From assembly GCA_018665505.1 (NCBI GenBank), contig JABJCS010000106.1:1-9565 (forward strand): a DNA stretch of 9,565 nt. The letters run 5' to 3'. Made by a program: the position numbers and the translations under genes. Shown piece by piece: positions 1 through 7,377 of the stretch. The stretch's first letter is position 1; each line of letters begins with the position of its first letter. The notes under the pieces are model-generated. The model had not been told where the DNA came from. It saw only the letters and a list, made by a program, of their open reading frames with translations, and did not search any database. The DNA comes from Alphaproteobacteria bacterium. GTDB lineage: Bacteria; Pseudomonadota; Alphaproteobacteria; UBA8366.

Positions 1-1610
1 GCCGTAAATCCGTATTCGATATAGCGTTCGAAGAAACAAGTTAGGAAAGTCGTCACCAACCGACCCCGGTCTTCCGGGATGAACTGGCGGCGTTCCAGTA
101 TGACGTAGTTGCGGTCCTGCAGGACCTTGATGATCGAGGCATAGGTCGAGGGGCGGCCGATGCCGAGCTCTTCCATCTTCTTCACTAGGCTCGCTTCGCC
201 GTAGCGCGGCGGTGGCTGCGTGAAGTGTTGCTCAGTCTCGACGGATTTGAGGTTGGGTTCTTCGCCTTCGATCATTTCCGGCAAGCGACGGTCACCAGAA
301 TCGTCTTCCGGTTTATCGTCTTGGCCTTCTTGATAGAGCTTCAGGAAACCATCAAATTTGAGGACGGAGCCGTTGGCGCGTAATACTGTTTTCTTATCGG
401 CGGATGCAAGGTCGGCGGCGACTTGATCGAAGATCGCGCTCTCCATTTGGGATGCTAAAGTCCGCTTCCAGATCAGCTCGTAGAGCTTGAATTGTTCTTC
501 ATCCAGATACGGTTTGATATCGGCCGGGCGGCGGAACAGGTCCGTCGGGCGGATCGCCTCATGGGCCTCCTGCGCATTTTTCGCCTTAGTGCGATAGACG
601 CGCGGCTTTTCGGGCAGATAGTTGTTCCCGAAATCCGCCTCGATGAGACGGCGGCAGCCGCCAATGGCGTCGCCGCTGAGGATGACGCTGTCCGTCCGCA
701 TATAGGTGATGAGGCCGACGGTCTCCCCACCGATATCGAAACCTTCATAGAGCTTTTGCGCGACCTGCATTGTCCGGCTAGCGCCGAAGCGCAGCTTCCT
801 GCTGGCTTCTTGCTGCAATGTCGATGTGGTGAACGGCGTGGCCGGATTGCGGCGTACCGTCTTCTTCTCAACGGAGGAGACGGTGAACTGGCTCGATTCG
901 ATCGTTTGCTTCGCAGCATTCGACTCGGCTTCGGACTTGATGCCCAGACGATCAAGACGCTCACCATTGAGATGCGTCAACCGCGCGGGGAAGGGAATGC
1001 CTTTCGCCGTGTCGAACTGGCCGATGACCGACCAATACTCTTGCGGTTTAAAGATTTCGATTTCCGCTTCACGCTCGCAGATCAATCGCAACGCGACCGA
1101 TTGAACCCGTCCTGCCGAGCGTGAGCCCGGTAGTTTCCGCCAGAGTACCGGCGACAACGTGAAACCGACTAGATAATCGAGTGCGCGGCGCGCGAGATAT
1201 GCATCAACCAATTCCTGGTTGATGGCGCGCGGCTGTTTCATCGCTTCCAGGATCGCGTCCTTGGTGATCTCGTGGAAGACGACCCGGCTGACGTTGACGC
1301 CTTTCAAAGCCTTGCGCTCTCGCAGAACTTCCTCGACGTGCCAGGAAATGGCCTCTCCCTCGCGATCCGGATCGGTCGCCAGGATCAGCGTATCGTCGCC
1401 TTTCAAGGCTTTGGCGATATCGTCGATGCGTTTCTTGGCCTTCCCGTCTACTTCCCACGACATATCGAAATCATCGTCTGGACGCACCGAACCCTCCTTC
1501 GACGGCAAGTCACGCACGTGTCCATAGCTCGCGAGTACGTGATAATCGGAACCGAGATACTTATTGATGGTCTTCGCCTTGGCAGGCGATTCAACTACGA
1601 CAACTGTCAT
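1..1610 (-). CDS. topA: DNA topoisomerase I (type IA), partial: C-terminal end lies beyond the window
   Basis: Type IA topoisomerase that relaxes negative supercoils by a transient 5'-phosphotyrosine single-strand break. About 536 residues are present in one open frame that is still open at the left edge. Visible in order: the N-terminal Toprim start MTVVVVESPAKAKTI with E7; the acidic Toprim motif DPDRE at residues 80-84; SAGRVQS at 165-171; and the active-site motif GLITYMRTDSV with the catalytic tyrosine at residue 303 (codon 704-702). A late core motif with GIGRPSTYASI lies near the window edge. The C-terminal zinc-ribbon or basic repeats expected in this family would be outside the window. 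The ATG at 1610 is chosen because the protein begins with the canonical family N-terminus; no strong Shine-Dalgarno sequence precedes it. It is downstream of dprA on the same strand, separated by 165 bases that contain an inverted repeat. Identification is secure from the motifs. Confidence 0.97.
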   Translation of the reverse strand, partial: MTVVVVESPAKAKTINKYLGSDYHVLASYGHVRDLPSKEGSVRPDDDFDMSWEVDGKAKKRIDDIAKALKGDDTLILATDPDREGEAISWHVEEVLRERKALKGVNVSRVVFHEITKDAILEAMKQPRAINQELVDAYLARRALDYLVGFTLSPVLWRKLPGSRSAGRVQSVALRLICEREAEIEIFKPQEYWSVIGQFDTAKGIPFPARLTHLNGERLDRLGIKSEAESNAAKQTIESSQFTVSSVEKKTVRRNPATPFTTSTLQQEASRKLRFGASRTMQVAQKLYEGFDIGGETVGLITYMRTDSVILSGDAIGGCRRLIEADFGNNYLPEKPRVYRTKAKNAQEAHEAIRPTDLFRRPADIKPYLDEEQFKLYELIWKRTLASQMESAIFDQVAADLASADKKTVLRANGSVLKFDGFLKLYQEGQDDKPEDDSGDRRLPEMIEGEEPNLKSVETEQHFTQPPPRYGEASLVKKMEELGIGRPSTYASIIKVLQDRNYVILERRQFIPEDRGRLVTTFLTCFFERYIEYGFT

Positions 1611-1775
1611 GGATGGGCGGCCAAATCTCTTTGTTTCTGCCTGTCGCCAAACATTCTTATACCGCCGGTCGCAGGTCTCTCGTTACCGTCGGCAAGCTAC
1701 GAATTGACATTGCTCAGCCCATTCGTCAACTCCGGTGACGAGACGCGCGGTCAAATTTTTCGCGAGGAGAGACAT
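1611..1775 (-). other. dprA-topA intergenic region with an imperfect inverted repeat and a 30-codon ORF
   Basis: This 165-base gap upstream of topA holds an 11-base inverted repeat with one mismatch, with arms at 1678-1688 and 1733-1743 (10 of 11 pairs on the transcribed strand). A smaller TTGAC/GTCAA pair is nested inside it (1704-1708 and 1725-1729). An ATG directly after the dprA stop (1775-1773) opens a 30-codon frame ending with TAA at 1685-1683, inside the distal arm of the repeat. A TATAAG hexamer lies at 1661-1656 but has no matching -35 element. A leader or attenuator for topA is possible. The region could equally be a simple spacer with chance symmetry. Confidence 0.35.
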
Positions 1776-2903
1776 CTATCCGTCCCGGCGAAGGGTGACG
1801 AAATTCCCCGATAAGCAATGAATTCGGCCCGCTATCTCCAACTCCAATAGGGCCGCACGGACGACGGCGGGTGGTGAATCGCACAGCCGGACAATGTCGT
1901 CGATGGGGGTCGGTGCATAGCTCATCAGCTCAAGAACCGGGGCATGTATTGCCGTAGAATTGACGTTCTGATTCGGTTCTGACTTGTGGTCATGCGGGGC
2001 GTCAATCGGTGATGGCGGGATGATCGGCTGGAGGCGCTGAAGCGCTTCGAGAATGTGATCGGTCGACATCACGAGAGTGGCGCCATCGCGGATTAACCTT
2101 CCGGTCCCATGCGTTCTGGGGTCTAGCGGCGAGCCCGGCACGGCAAGGACATCGCGGCCCTGTTCCGCGGCGAATCGCGCGGTTGTCAGAGAGCCGGAAC
2201 GTTCGGCGGCCTCGACCACGACGACGCCGAGAGACAGGCCGGAGATAATCCGGTTGCGGCGCGGGAAATGCCGCCCCTGGGGTTTGGTGCCGCTTGGCAT
2301 CTCGGACACGACCAGCCCACCGTCCAAAATTCGGTGATAGAGCTCGCTATTCTCGCGGGGGTAAATGATGTCGACACCGCCGGCCACCACGGCGATGGTG
2401 CCGCCATTGAGAGCGCCGGCATGGGCGGCGGTATCGATGCCGCGCGCCATTCCGGAGACGATGACGTATCCGGTCGCAGAAAGTTCGTCCGCGAAAGCGG
2501 TCGCGAGCGTTCGACCGTTGGCGGAGGCGTTGCGTGCGCCGACAATGGCGATCGCGGAGCGTTGCAAGAGGGACGCATCGCCAAGTGACATCAAGACGGG
2601 CGGCGCGTCTTCCGCCACGGTCAGAAGCTTTGGATAATCCGTGGCACCGATGTGCAATGCTTGTCCGCCCAGGGCCGCGAGGTCGGAAAGCTCGGTTTCG
2701 GCGCGCGCCGCGGGGAATGGTTTGAATTCACGCAGGCCGCCGCGCCGGGCCAATTCCGGCAAAGCGTCTAAGGCTGCGCGCGCGGTGCCGAATTGTAGCA
2801 GCAACTTGCGGAAAGTGACCGGACCGATGTTCCGGGTTCTATAGAGTCTGAGCCGCGCCGTCCGTTCGGCGTCGTCTCGCGGGGCTGGAAAGGCCGTCTC
2901 CAT
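1776..2903 (-). CDS. dprA: DNA-processing protein DprA (Smf)
   Basis: Cytoplasmic single-stranded-DNA-binding protein that loads RecA on incoming DNA during natural transformation; it is also conserved in many bacteria not known to be competent. The 375 residues show an N-terminal helical region (about 15-60, with RTRNIGPVTF). The Rossmann-like core runs from about 85 to 280: IVGARNAS at 120-127, SGMARGIDTAAHAGAL at 150-165, GGVDIIYPREN at 175-185, FPRRNRIISGLS at 213-224, and a segment with EAAERSGSLTTA and DVLAVPGSP up to 259. A linker rich in Pro, Asp and Asn (about 292-318) leads to a C-terminal winged-helix-like domain (about 320-372) ending in a typical GRIHCLSGNFVTL. Length is within the family norm and no key motif is missing. 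The start ATG has only a weak GAGA upstream. It follows plsY by 51 bases on the same strand and probably shares its transcript. Confidence 0.96.
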   Translation of the reverse strand: METAFPAPRDDAERTARLRLYRTRNIGPVTFRKLLLQFGTARAALDALPELARRGGLREFKPFPAARAETELSDLAALGGQALHIGATDYPKLLTVAEDAPPVLMSLGDASLLQRSAIAIVGARNASANGRTLATAFADELSATGYVIVSGMARGIDTAAHAGALNGGTIAVVAGGVDIIYPRENSELYHRILDGGLVVSEMPSGTKPQGRHFPRRNRIISGLSLGVVVVEAAERSGSLTTARFAAEQGRDVLAVPGSPLDPRTHGTGRLIRDGATLVMSTDHILEALQRLQPIIPPSPIDAPHDHKSEPNQNVNSTAIHAPVLELMSYAPTPIDDIVRLCDSPPAVVRAALLELEIAGRIHCLSGNFVTLRRDG

Positions 2904-2954
2904 ATGTCTCGCACCAGGGCTGTTCGAATTGCCATGGCTATGGATGGATTAGAC

Positions 2955-3569
2955 TTATTTTGCCCCGATTTTGGGCTCCTCGCCCTTCAATAGGCGTCGA
3001 ATATTGGCGTGATGACGGGCCCAAACGAATACGGCCAGTAGGATCGAAGCTTCAGCAATCTGGAAGAGATCCATGTACCAGGCATAAACGGGAGCGAGTG
3101 CCACGGCGAGCAAGCCGGAAACCGAGGAATAACGCAGCGCAAATGCAATTACGAGCCACGTCAAGCAGGCGTAAACACCGAGTAGGGGGGCAAAGCCGAA
3201 AAAGGCACCAAGTGTCGTTGCAACACCCTTGCCGCCCTTGAATTTGAGCCATACGGGAAACAGGTGCCCGAGGACGGAACCCCAAGCCGAAATGACGGCT
3301 AAATCTGGGCCCGCATAGGCCGCGGCGACCCAAACGGCCACGAAGCCTTTGCCGCCATCGAGCAGCGTCGTCGCCGCGGCTAGTCCTTTGCGTCCGGTCC
3401 TCAAGACATTCGTCGCGCCGATACTGCCGGAGCCTATTTCGCGGATATCGCCGGCGCCTGAAAACTTGGTCAGCAGCAGGCCGAAGGGGATGGAGCCGAT
3501 CAAATACGCGATTAAAAAACCGACCGCGAAATAGGGTAGGTCTTGGCTCCAGCTGATGGGATCGGGCAT
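2955..3569 (-). CDS. plsY: acyl-phosphate:glycerol-3-phosphate acyltransferase PlsY
   Basis: Inner-membrane enzyme that transfers an acyl group from acyl-phosphate to glycerol-3-phosphate, giving lysophosphatidic acid, the first step of phospholipid synthesis in the PlsX/PlsY route. The 204 residues contain several hydrophobic membrane segments (about 13-34, 64-86, 93-106, 119-145, 148-167 and 172-185). The three family signature loops are present: GSGSIGATNVLR at 47-58, the glycine-rich GHLFPVWLKFKGGKGVATTLG at 101-121, and HHANIRRLLKGEEPKIG at 186-202. Length matches the family. It lies 102 bases after the pyrC homologue and 51 bases before dprA. A good sigma-70-like promoter sits just behind the pyrC stop, so plsY-dprA (and perhaps topA) may be transcribed independently of pyrBC. 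No clear Shine-Dalgarno precedes the ATG; it is chosen because a normal hydrophobic N-terminus follows. Confidence 0.97.
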   Translation of the reverse strand: MPDPISWSQDLPYFAVGFLIAYLIGSIPFGLLLTKFSGAGDIREIGSGSIGATNVLRTGRKGLAAATTLLDGGKGFVAVWVAAAYAGPDLAVISAWGSVLGHLFPVWLKFKGGKGVATTLGAFFGFAPLLGVYACLTWLVIAFALRYSSVSGLLAVALAPVYAWYMDLFQIAEASILLAVFVWARHHANIRRLLKGEEPKIGAK

Positions 3570-3631
3570 GGAAAGGCTCGTTGGTTACGCTGGTCCGCTA
3601 GCGTCGGCTGTCTTTAATAAACTGGTCGAAA

Positions 3632-3660
3632 AAGATAGTCGATGGTGCCGAGCTTGTAAA
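3632..3660 (-). promoter_or_regulatory. candidate sigma-70-type promoter for plsY
   Basis: On the minus strand, TTTACA (3660-3655; 5 of 6 to the TTGACA consensus) is followed after exactly 17 bases by TATCTT (3637-3632; 4 of 6 to TATAAT). It starts 11 bases after the pyrC stop codon and would give a 5' leader of roughly 55 bases before the plsY ATG. This is seen by eye only; there is no transcript evidence. Confidence 0.4.
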
Positions 3661-3671
3661 AGTGTGAGTGG

Positions 3672-4973
3672 CTAAGCGGTTTTCATCCGAAAAATAGATC
3701 GGCCGTTGACGATTGTCTCGATCACGCGGCCTTGCACGGGACGGCTGTCGAAAGGCGTGTTCTTCGATTTGCTGTGGAAGTCGTCTTCTTCGATCCGCCA
3801 AGGCGTGTTCGGATTGAACAGGACGAGGTCGGCCGGCGCCCCGCGTTTCAACTGCCCCGCGTCCAGCCTCAAGACTCGTGCCGGATTTGCGGTCACCTTG
3901 GCCAACGCTTCGAGAAGGGTGAGGGCCCCGTTGTGGAACGGCTCCAGCGTCAGCGTCAGCAATGTTTCCAAGCCGACCACGCCGTATTCCGCTTGCGAGA
4001 ACGGCAGCCGCTTCGAATCCTGATCGCTTGGGGTATGATCGCTGGCGATCATGTCTATAGTGCCGTCCGCCAACCCTTCGACGACGGCTTTCCGGTCATC
4101 TTCCGACCGCAGGGGCGGGGAGACCTTTGCAAAGGTCCGGTAGTCGCCGACGGCGCTTTCGTTCAACGCGAAATAATGCGGCGCGGTATCGCAGCTGACG
4201 TCGAGTCCCTTGGCCTTGGCGCGCCGGAGTGCGTCAATCGCACCTCGTGTCGAGATGTGCGCCGCGTGGTAGCGCCCGCCCGTAAGCTCGGCGAGGCGCA
4301 AATCCCGCTCCACCATGATGATCTCGGCTTCGGCAGGAATCCCACCGAGACCAAGACGGCTGGCGATCTCGCCCTCGTTCATGACGCCGCCATTCGCGAG
4401 CTGAGGGTCCTCGGGATGTTGGGCGATCATTAGACCGAAACCGCGCGCGTAGCTGAGCGCGCGGCGCATCACCATCGTATTGGCGACCGCTCGCGTGCCG
4501 TCTGTAAAGGCGACCGCGCCGGCTTCCGCCAGCAGGCCCATCTCAGTCAGTTGCTCGCCCTTAGTCCCGCGCGTCACCGAGCCATAGCAGCGGACCTTAA
4601 CGGCACCGGCTTCCTTGGCGTGGCGGTGCATGAATTCCACGACCGACACGTCATCAATCACCGGTGTTGTGTTGGGGAGAGCGACCATGGTCGTAACACC
4701 GCCGGCGGCTGCAGCGCGGCTCGCGGTCTCGATGGTCTCTTTATGCTCTTCGCCAGGCTCCCTCAGCTGGACACGCCCGTCGACGAGCCCTGGCGCTAGG
4801 CAAAGTCCCTCGCAATCCACGACCTTAGAGACCGACGGAGCTCCGTCCTTGAAGAGATCGGCGCCCAAATCCACGATCTTGCCATCTTCGATGAGCAAGG
4901 CGCCATGCGTGTCGAGCCCGCTCGCCGGGTCCAACAGCCGCGCATTGAGATAAGCGACGCGGGGCGAGGTCAC
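3672..4973 (-). CDS. pyrC: dihydroorotase homologue (PyrC/PyrX type) lacking the HxH metal motif
   Basis: Amidohydrolase-superfamily protein of 433 residues resembling type I dihydroorotase, which cyclises carbamoyl-aspartate to dihydroorotate in pyrimidine synthesis. Visible: the N-terminal beta segment and [16 protein letters not shown] (60-75), FTDG with D158, the QHPED histidine H186, HISTRGAID with H239, ASDHTPSD with D312, and the C-terminal beta segment with GAPADLVLF and IVNGRSIF. Active enzymes have H-x-H after the VD of the first motif; here the residues are R67 and Q69 (codons 4775-4773 CGT and 4769-4767 CAG). The spacing H186-H239-D312 (53 and 73 residues) equals what I recall for Bacillus dihydroorotase. 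Loss of H-x-H is typical of PyrC' (PyrX), a non-catalytic partner of aspartate carbamoyltransferase described in Pseudomonas. A catalytic role therefore cannot be assumed. The start is GTG, overlapping the pyrB stop as GTGA, which implies translational coupling. Confidence 0.9.
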   Translation of the reverse strand: MTSPRVAYLNARLLDPASGLDTHGALLIEDGKIVDLGADLFKDGAPSVSKVVDCEGLCLAPGLVDGRVQLREPGEEHKETIETASRAAAAGGVTTMVALPNTTPVIDDVSVVEFMHRHAKEAGAVKVRCYGSVTRGTKGEQLTEMGLLAEAGAVAFTDGTRAVANTMVMRRALSYARGFGLMIAQHPEDPQLANGGVMNEGEIASRLGLGGIPAEAEIIMVERDLRLAELTGGRYHAAHISTRGAIDALRRAKAKGLDVSCDTAPHYFALNESAVGDYRTFAKVSPPLRSEDDRKAVVEGLADGTIDMIASDHTPSDQDSKRLPFSQAEYGVVGLETLLTLTLEPFHNGALTLLEALAKVTANPARVLRLDAGQLKRGAPADLVLFNPNTPWRIEEDDFHSKSKNTPFDSRPVQGRVIETIVNGRSIFRMKTA

Positions 4974-5944
4974 GGCGTATTCCCGACGGCGTCGCGCGTC
5001 AAAGCGTCCAAGCAGGCCATGCGGACAGCGACGCCCATCTCCACTTGTTCGCGGATGACAGAACGGTCGAGATCGTCGGCGAGGTCGGAATCGATCTCCA
5101 CGCCGCGATTCATTGGGCCCGGATGCATGACCAATGCGTCCGGCTTGGCGGCGGTCAGTTTCTCGCTCGTCAGGCCGAAATATCGGAAATATTCTCGGAT
5201 CGATGGGACAAACATGCCCTGCATCCGTTCGTTTTGAAGTCGTAACATCATAACGATATCGCAGTCTTTGATGCCTTCTTCGATGTTATTGAAGACTTCG
5301 ACACCGAACCGGTCGATATCCGTCGGCAGGAGTGTCGGCGGCGCGACGACGCGAATTCTTGACCCCATGGTATTCAAAAGATGGATGTTCGAGCGCGCGA
5401 CACGGCTGTGCAGGATGTCGCCACAAATGGCCACGGTCAGGCGATGTATGCGGCCTTTTCGCCGCCGGATGGTCAAAGCGTCCAGAAGCGCCTGCGTCGG
5501 ATGTTCGTGGGTGCCGTCGCCTGCGTTGATGACGGAACAGTTTACTTTCTCCGAGAGGAGTTTGACGGCGCCGGAATCCGCGTGGCGCACGATCAATACG
5601 TCTGGATGCATGGCGTTCAGTGTCATCGCGGTATCGATGAGAGTCTCGCCCTTTTTTACTGCGGAGGAGGCGACCGACATATTCATGGTGTCGCCGCCGA
5701 GACGCTTACCCGCCAGTTCGAACGAACTCGACGTCCGGGTAGAAGTCTCGAAGAACAAATTGATGATGGTGCGCCCGCGCAGCAGATCACTCTTCTTATC
5801 CGGCCGACGGTTCTGTTCGACATAGGTATCGGCGAGGTCGAGCAGATAGGTAATTTCGTCGGGGGAAAGGCCTTCGATTCCCAAAAGGTGCCGGTGGTTA
5901 AACCGGTAGGTCAAATCTTCGGGCGTTTGCTGAGGCGCAGTCAT
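4970..5944 (-). CDS. pyrB: aspartate carbamoyltransferase, catalytic chain
   Basis: Cytoplasmic enzyme joining carbamoyl phosphate and L-aspartate to carbamoyl-aspartate, the committed step of pyrimidine synthesis. With the ATG at 5944 it has 324 residues. Visible: the carbamoyl-phosphate loop FETSTRT at 65-71, KKGE at 97-100, [10 protein letters not shown] at 148-157, the aspartate-binding [10 protein letters not shown] region at about 232-241, and HPGPMNRG at 274-281. The frame stays open upstream to a TTG at 5983, but those 13 extra codons give a non-conserved hydrophobic stretch, and [17 protein letters not shown] is a more natural start. No Shine-Dalgarno precedes the ATG, and a -10-like TATATT lies only nine bases upstream, so a leaderless message is possible. 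It overlaps the pyrC homologue by four bases. No pyrI regulatory-chain gene is present here, consistent with an ATCase associated with a dihydroorotase-like subunit. Confidence 0.96.
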   Translation of the reverse strand: MTAPQQTPEDLTYRFNHRHLLGIEGLSPDEITYLLDLADTYVEQNRRPDKKSDLLRGRTIINLFFETSTRTSSSFELAGKRLGGDTMNMSVASSAVKKGETLIDTAMTLNAMHPDVLIVRHADSGAVKLLSEKVNCSVINAGDGTHEHPTQALLDALTIRRRKGRIHRLTVAICGDILHSRVARSNIHLLNTMGSRIRVVAPPTLLPTDIDRFGVEVFNNIEEGIKDCDIVMMLRLQNERMQGMFVPSIREYFRYFGLTSEKLTAAKPDALVMHPGPMNRGVEIDSDLADDLDRSVIREQVEMGVAVRMACLDALTRDAVGNTP

Positions 5945-5953
5945 TAAAATCAG

Positions 5954-5983
5954 AATATACGCGTGGGGCAGAGGGGACCGCAA
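5954..5983 (-). promoter_or_regulatory. candidate promoter just upstream of pyrB
   Basis: On the minus strand TTGCGG (5983-5978) is separated by 18 bases from TATATT (5959-5954). The -10 element ends nine bases before the pyrB ATG, so transcription would begin at or next to the start codon. The -35 match is weak (3 of 6); the -10 match is good (5 of 6). This is inference from spacing only. Confidence 0.3.
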
Positions 5984-6043
5984 GAGTGCGTCTTCAGCCT
6001 GTTGATTTTAGCCGAGTCGCAGACCTTTGCGAGATTGCTCTTT

Positions 6044-6068
6044 CTCTCGAATTGCGGCGAATCGAGAG
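6044..6068. repeat. small inverted repeat between the CoA-transferase gene and pyrB
   Basis: CTCTCGA (6044-6050) and TCGAGAG (6062-6068) form a perfect 7-base inverted repeat with an 11-base spacer, beginning about ten bases after the CoA-transferase stop. Two further pairs can form across a one-base bulge. There is no T-run after it on either strand, so it is not a classical intrinsic terminator. It could be a weak transcript 3'-end structure, or chance. Confidence 0.3.
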
Positions 6069-6077
6069 GCTGGCAAT

Positions 6078-7307
6078 CTAAATAACACCGCTTTCACGTA
6101 ATCTCGCGACCGTATCCGCATCGAGACCCAGAAGTTTTCCGTAAATATCCTCATTATCATGCCCGAGTGCCACACCGCCGCGGGGCTGCGGCAAGGGGCC
6201 GGATGAGAAGACCACGGGGAAGCCCGGCACGATGCCACCATCTACTGGTTCTTCCAACGCATGATGGCGCATCGGTTTGAGCGTTCCGCGATCTCGGAAA
6301 TGCGGATCCTCGGCGACTTGCCCCAAGGTTCGGACTGGGGCCACGGGAATGTTGGCATTCTCCATCAGCGCGACTGCCTCCGCCACGGAGAAGGGAGCGA
6401 ATTTTTCCTGCAGGCGGGCGCGGATTTCATTGATGGCGCCCCACCGTTGTTCCGTCGTCGCATAGTTCGGATCGTCGAAAATATCGGCGGCATCCAGTGC
6501 CGCACAAAGGCGGGTCCAGCGCTCGTCGCTTGCCACGGTGATGATGATGTCGCCGTCCGTCAGGCGATAAAGGCCCGTCGGGTCCGTACGGGCGTCATTC
6601 CCGGATCGCACCGGCAGTCCTTGCGCCAGAATCTCCTCCATCGGTTCCATGAACATGAGCGTCGCTAAGGTGTCCATCATCGACGCATCGAGATATTGGC
6701 CTTGCCCGGTTTGCTCGCGGTGGCGTAGTGCCGCCAAGATGGAGAAGGCTGAATAGAGCGGGGTTACCAGATCACCAACGAATACTCCGACCCGCGTGGG
6801 CGGTCCATCGGCAGCACCATTCACGTCCATCATACCGGACATTGCTTGGATTTGATGGTCGTGTGCCGAGTTCGCCGCATAGGGGCCGGATTGCCCATAG
6901 CCCGAGATCGAACAATAGACGATAGCGGGATTGACCGCCGCCACATCGTCGTAGCCGAGCCCCAGCCGCTTCATCGATCCGGGAGCTAAATTTTCGATCA
7001 CCACATCGGAGTCCTTGGCCATATCGAGAAACATTTGTTTTCCGGCAGGGTCCTTCAGATTGAGGGTGACGCTTTTGACACCCTCGCTGCGTTTCAGAAA
7101 TTTCGTCGAAAGGTCTTGCTCCGTCTGCCGTGTTGGATGCACGCCTTCCGGACCGGCGAAGGGTGCGCTGCGGCGGATTGGGTCGCCGGTGCCAGGCGCC
7201 TCGATTTTGATCACCTCGGCACCAAAACGGGCCAAGGTCATGCTGAGAAAGGGGCCGGCCAGATATACGGTGACGGAAAGGACTCGAACGTCTTTCAACG
7301 GCTGCAT
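6078..7307 (-). CDS. class III CoA-transferase (CaiB/BaiF family), substrate unknown
   Basis: Family III CoA-transferases move CoA between an acyl-CoA and a free carboxylic acid through an aspartyl-CoA thioester. With the start at 7307 the protein has 409 residues, normal for the family. Visible: the N-terminal MQPLKDVRVLSVTVYLAGPF, then FGAEVIKIEAPGTGDPIR with the conserved IKIE, LNLKDPAGKQ, VVIENLAPGSMKRLGLGYDD, the SISGYGQSGPY motif, and the catalytic aspartate in FVGDLVTPLYSAF (D179), followed by GQGQYLDASMMD and a C-terminal segment with NIPVAPV. The frame extends 28 codons upstream, but that part is rich in Pro and Ser and unlike the family. An AGGGA Shine-Dalgarno eight bases before 7307 decides the start. 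It lies 70 bases after the reductase gene on the same strand and is probably co-transcribed with it. The acid or CoA donor cannot be read from the sequence. Confidence 0.9.
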   Translation of the reverse strand: MQPLKDVRVLSVTVYLAGPFLSMTLARFGAEVIKIEAPGTGDPIRRSAPFAGPEGVHPTRQTEQDLSTKFLKRSEGVKSVTLNLKDPAGKQMFLDMAKDSDVVIENLAPGSMKRLGLGYDDVAAVNPAIVYCSISGYGQSGPYAANSAHDHQIQAMSGMMDVNGAADGPPTRVGVFVGDLVTPLYSAFSILAALRHREQTGQGQYLDASMMDTLATLMFMEPMEEILAQGLPVRSGNDARTDPTGLYRLTDGDIIITVASDERWTRLCAALDAADIFDDPNYATTEQRWGAINEIRARLQEKFAPFSVAEAVALMENANIPVAPVRTLGQVAEDPHFRDRGTLKPMRHHALEEPVDGGIVPGFPVVFSSGPLPQPRGGVALGHDNEDIYGKLLGLDADTVARLRESGVI

Positions 7308-7315
7308 CGTTAGTA

Positions 7316-7320
7316 TCCCT
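7316..7320 (-). promoter_or_regulatory. Shine-Dalgarno that fixes the CoA-transferase start
   Basis: AGGGA on the minus strand lies eight bases before the ATG at 7307-7305. It favours this start over the longer open frame that begins at 7391 inside the end of the preceding gene. Confidence 0.6.
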
Positions 7321-7377
7321 GCAAGGTTGCTGGGATATGAAGGTATGGGAGTTGGTGAGGGCGGCAATCCGGGCGTG

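Noticed and set aside
492..1124. Plus-strand open frame of about 210 codons
   Set aside because: It is fully antisense to topA, whose minus-strand frame carries all the catalytic motifs.
1656..1661. TATAAG as the -10 element of a topA promoter
   Set aside because: No acceptable -35 hexamer lies 16 to 18 bases upstream, and there is no extended -10 TG.
1272..1814. Plus-strand open frame of 180 codons crossing the topA start and the intergenic gap
   Set aside because: It is antisense to the start of topA, has no recognisable protein features, and ends inside dprA.
3732..4433. Plus-strand open frame of 233 codons opposite the pyrC homologue
   Set aside because: It is a mirror of a clear amidohydrolase gene; GC-rich third positions commonly leave such antisense frames open.
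6044..6068. Intrinsic terminator after the CoA-transferase gene
   Set aside because: The 7-base stem is real but no T-run follows on either strand, so it is listed only as a small inverted repeat.
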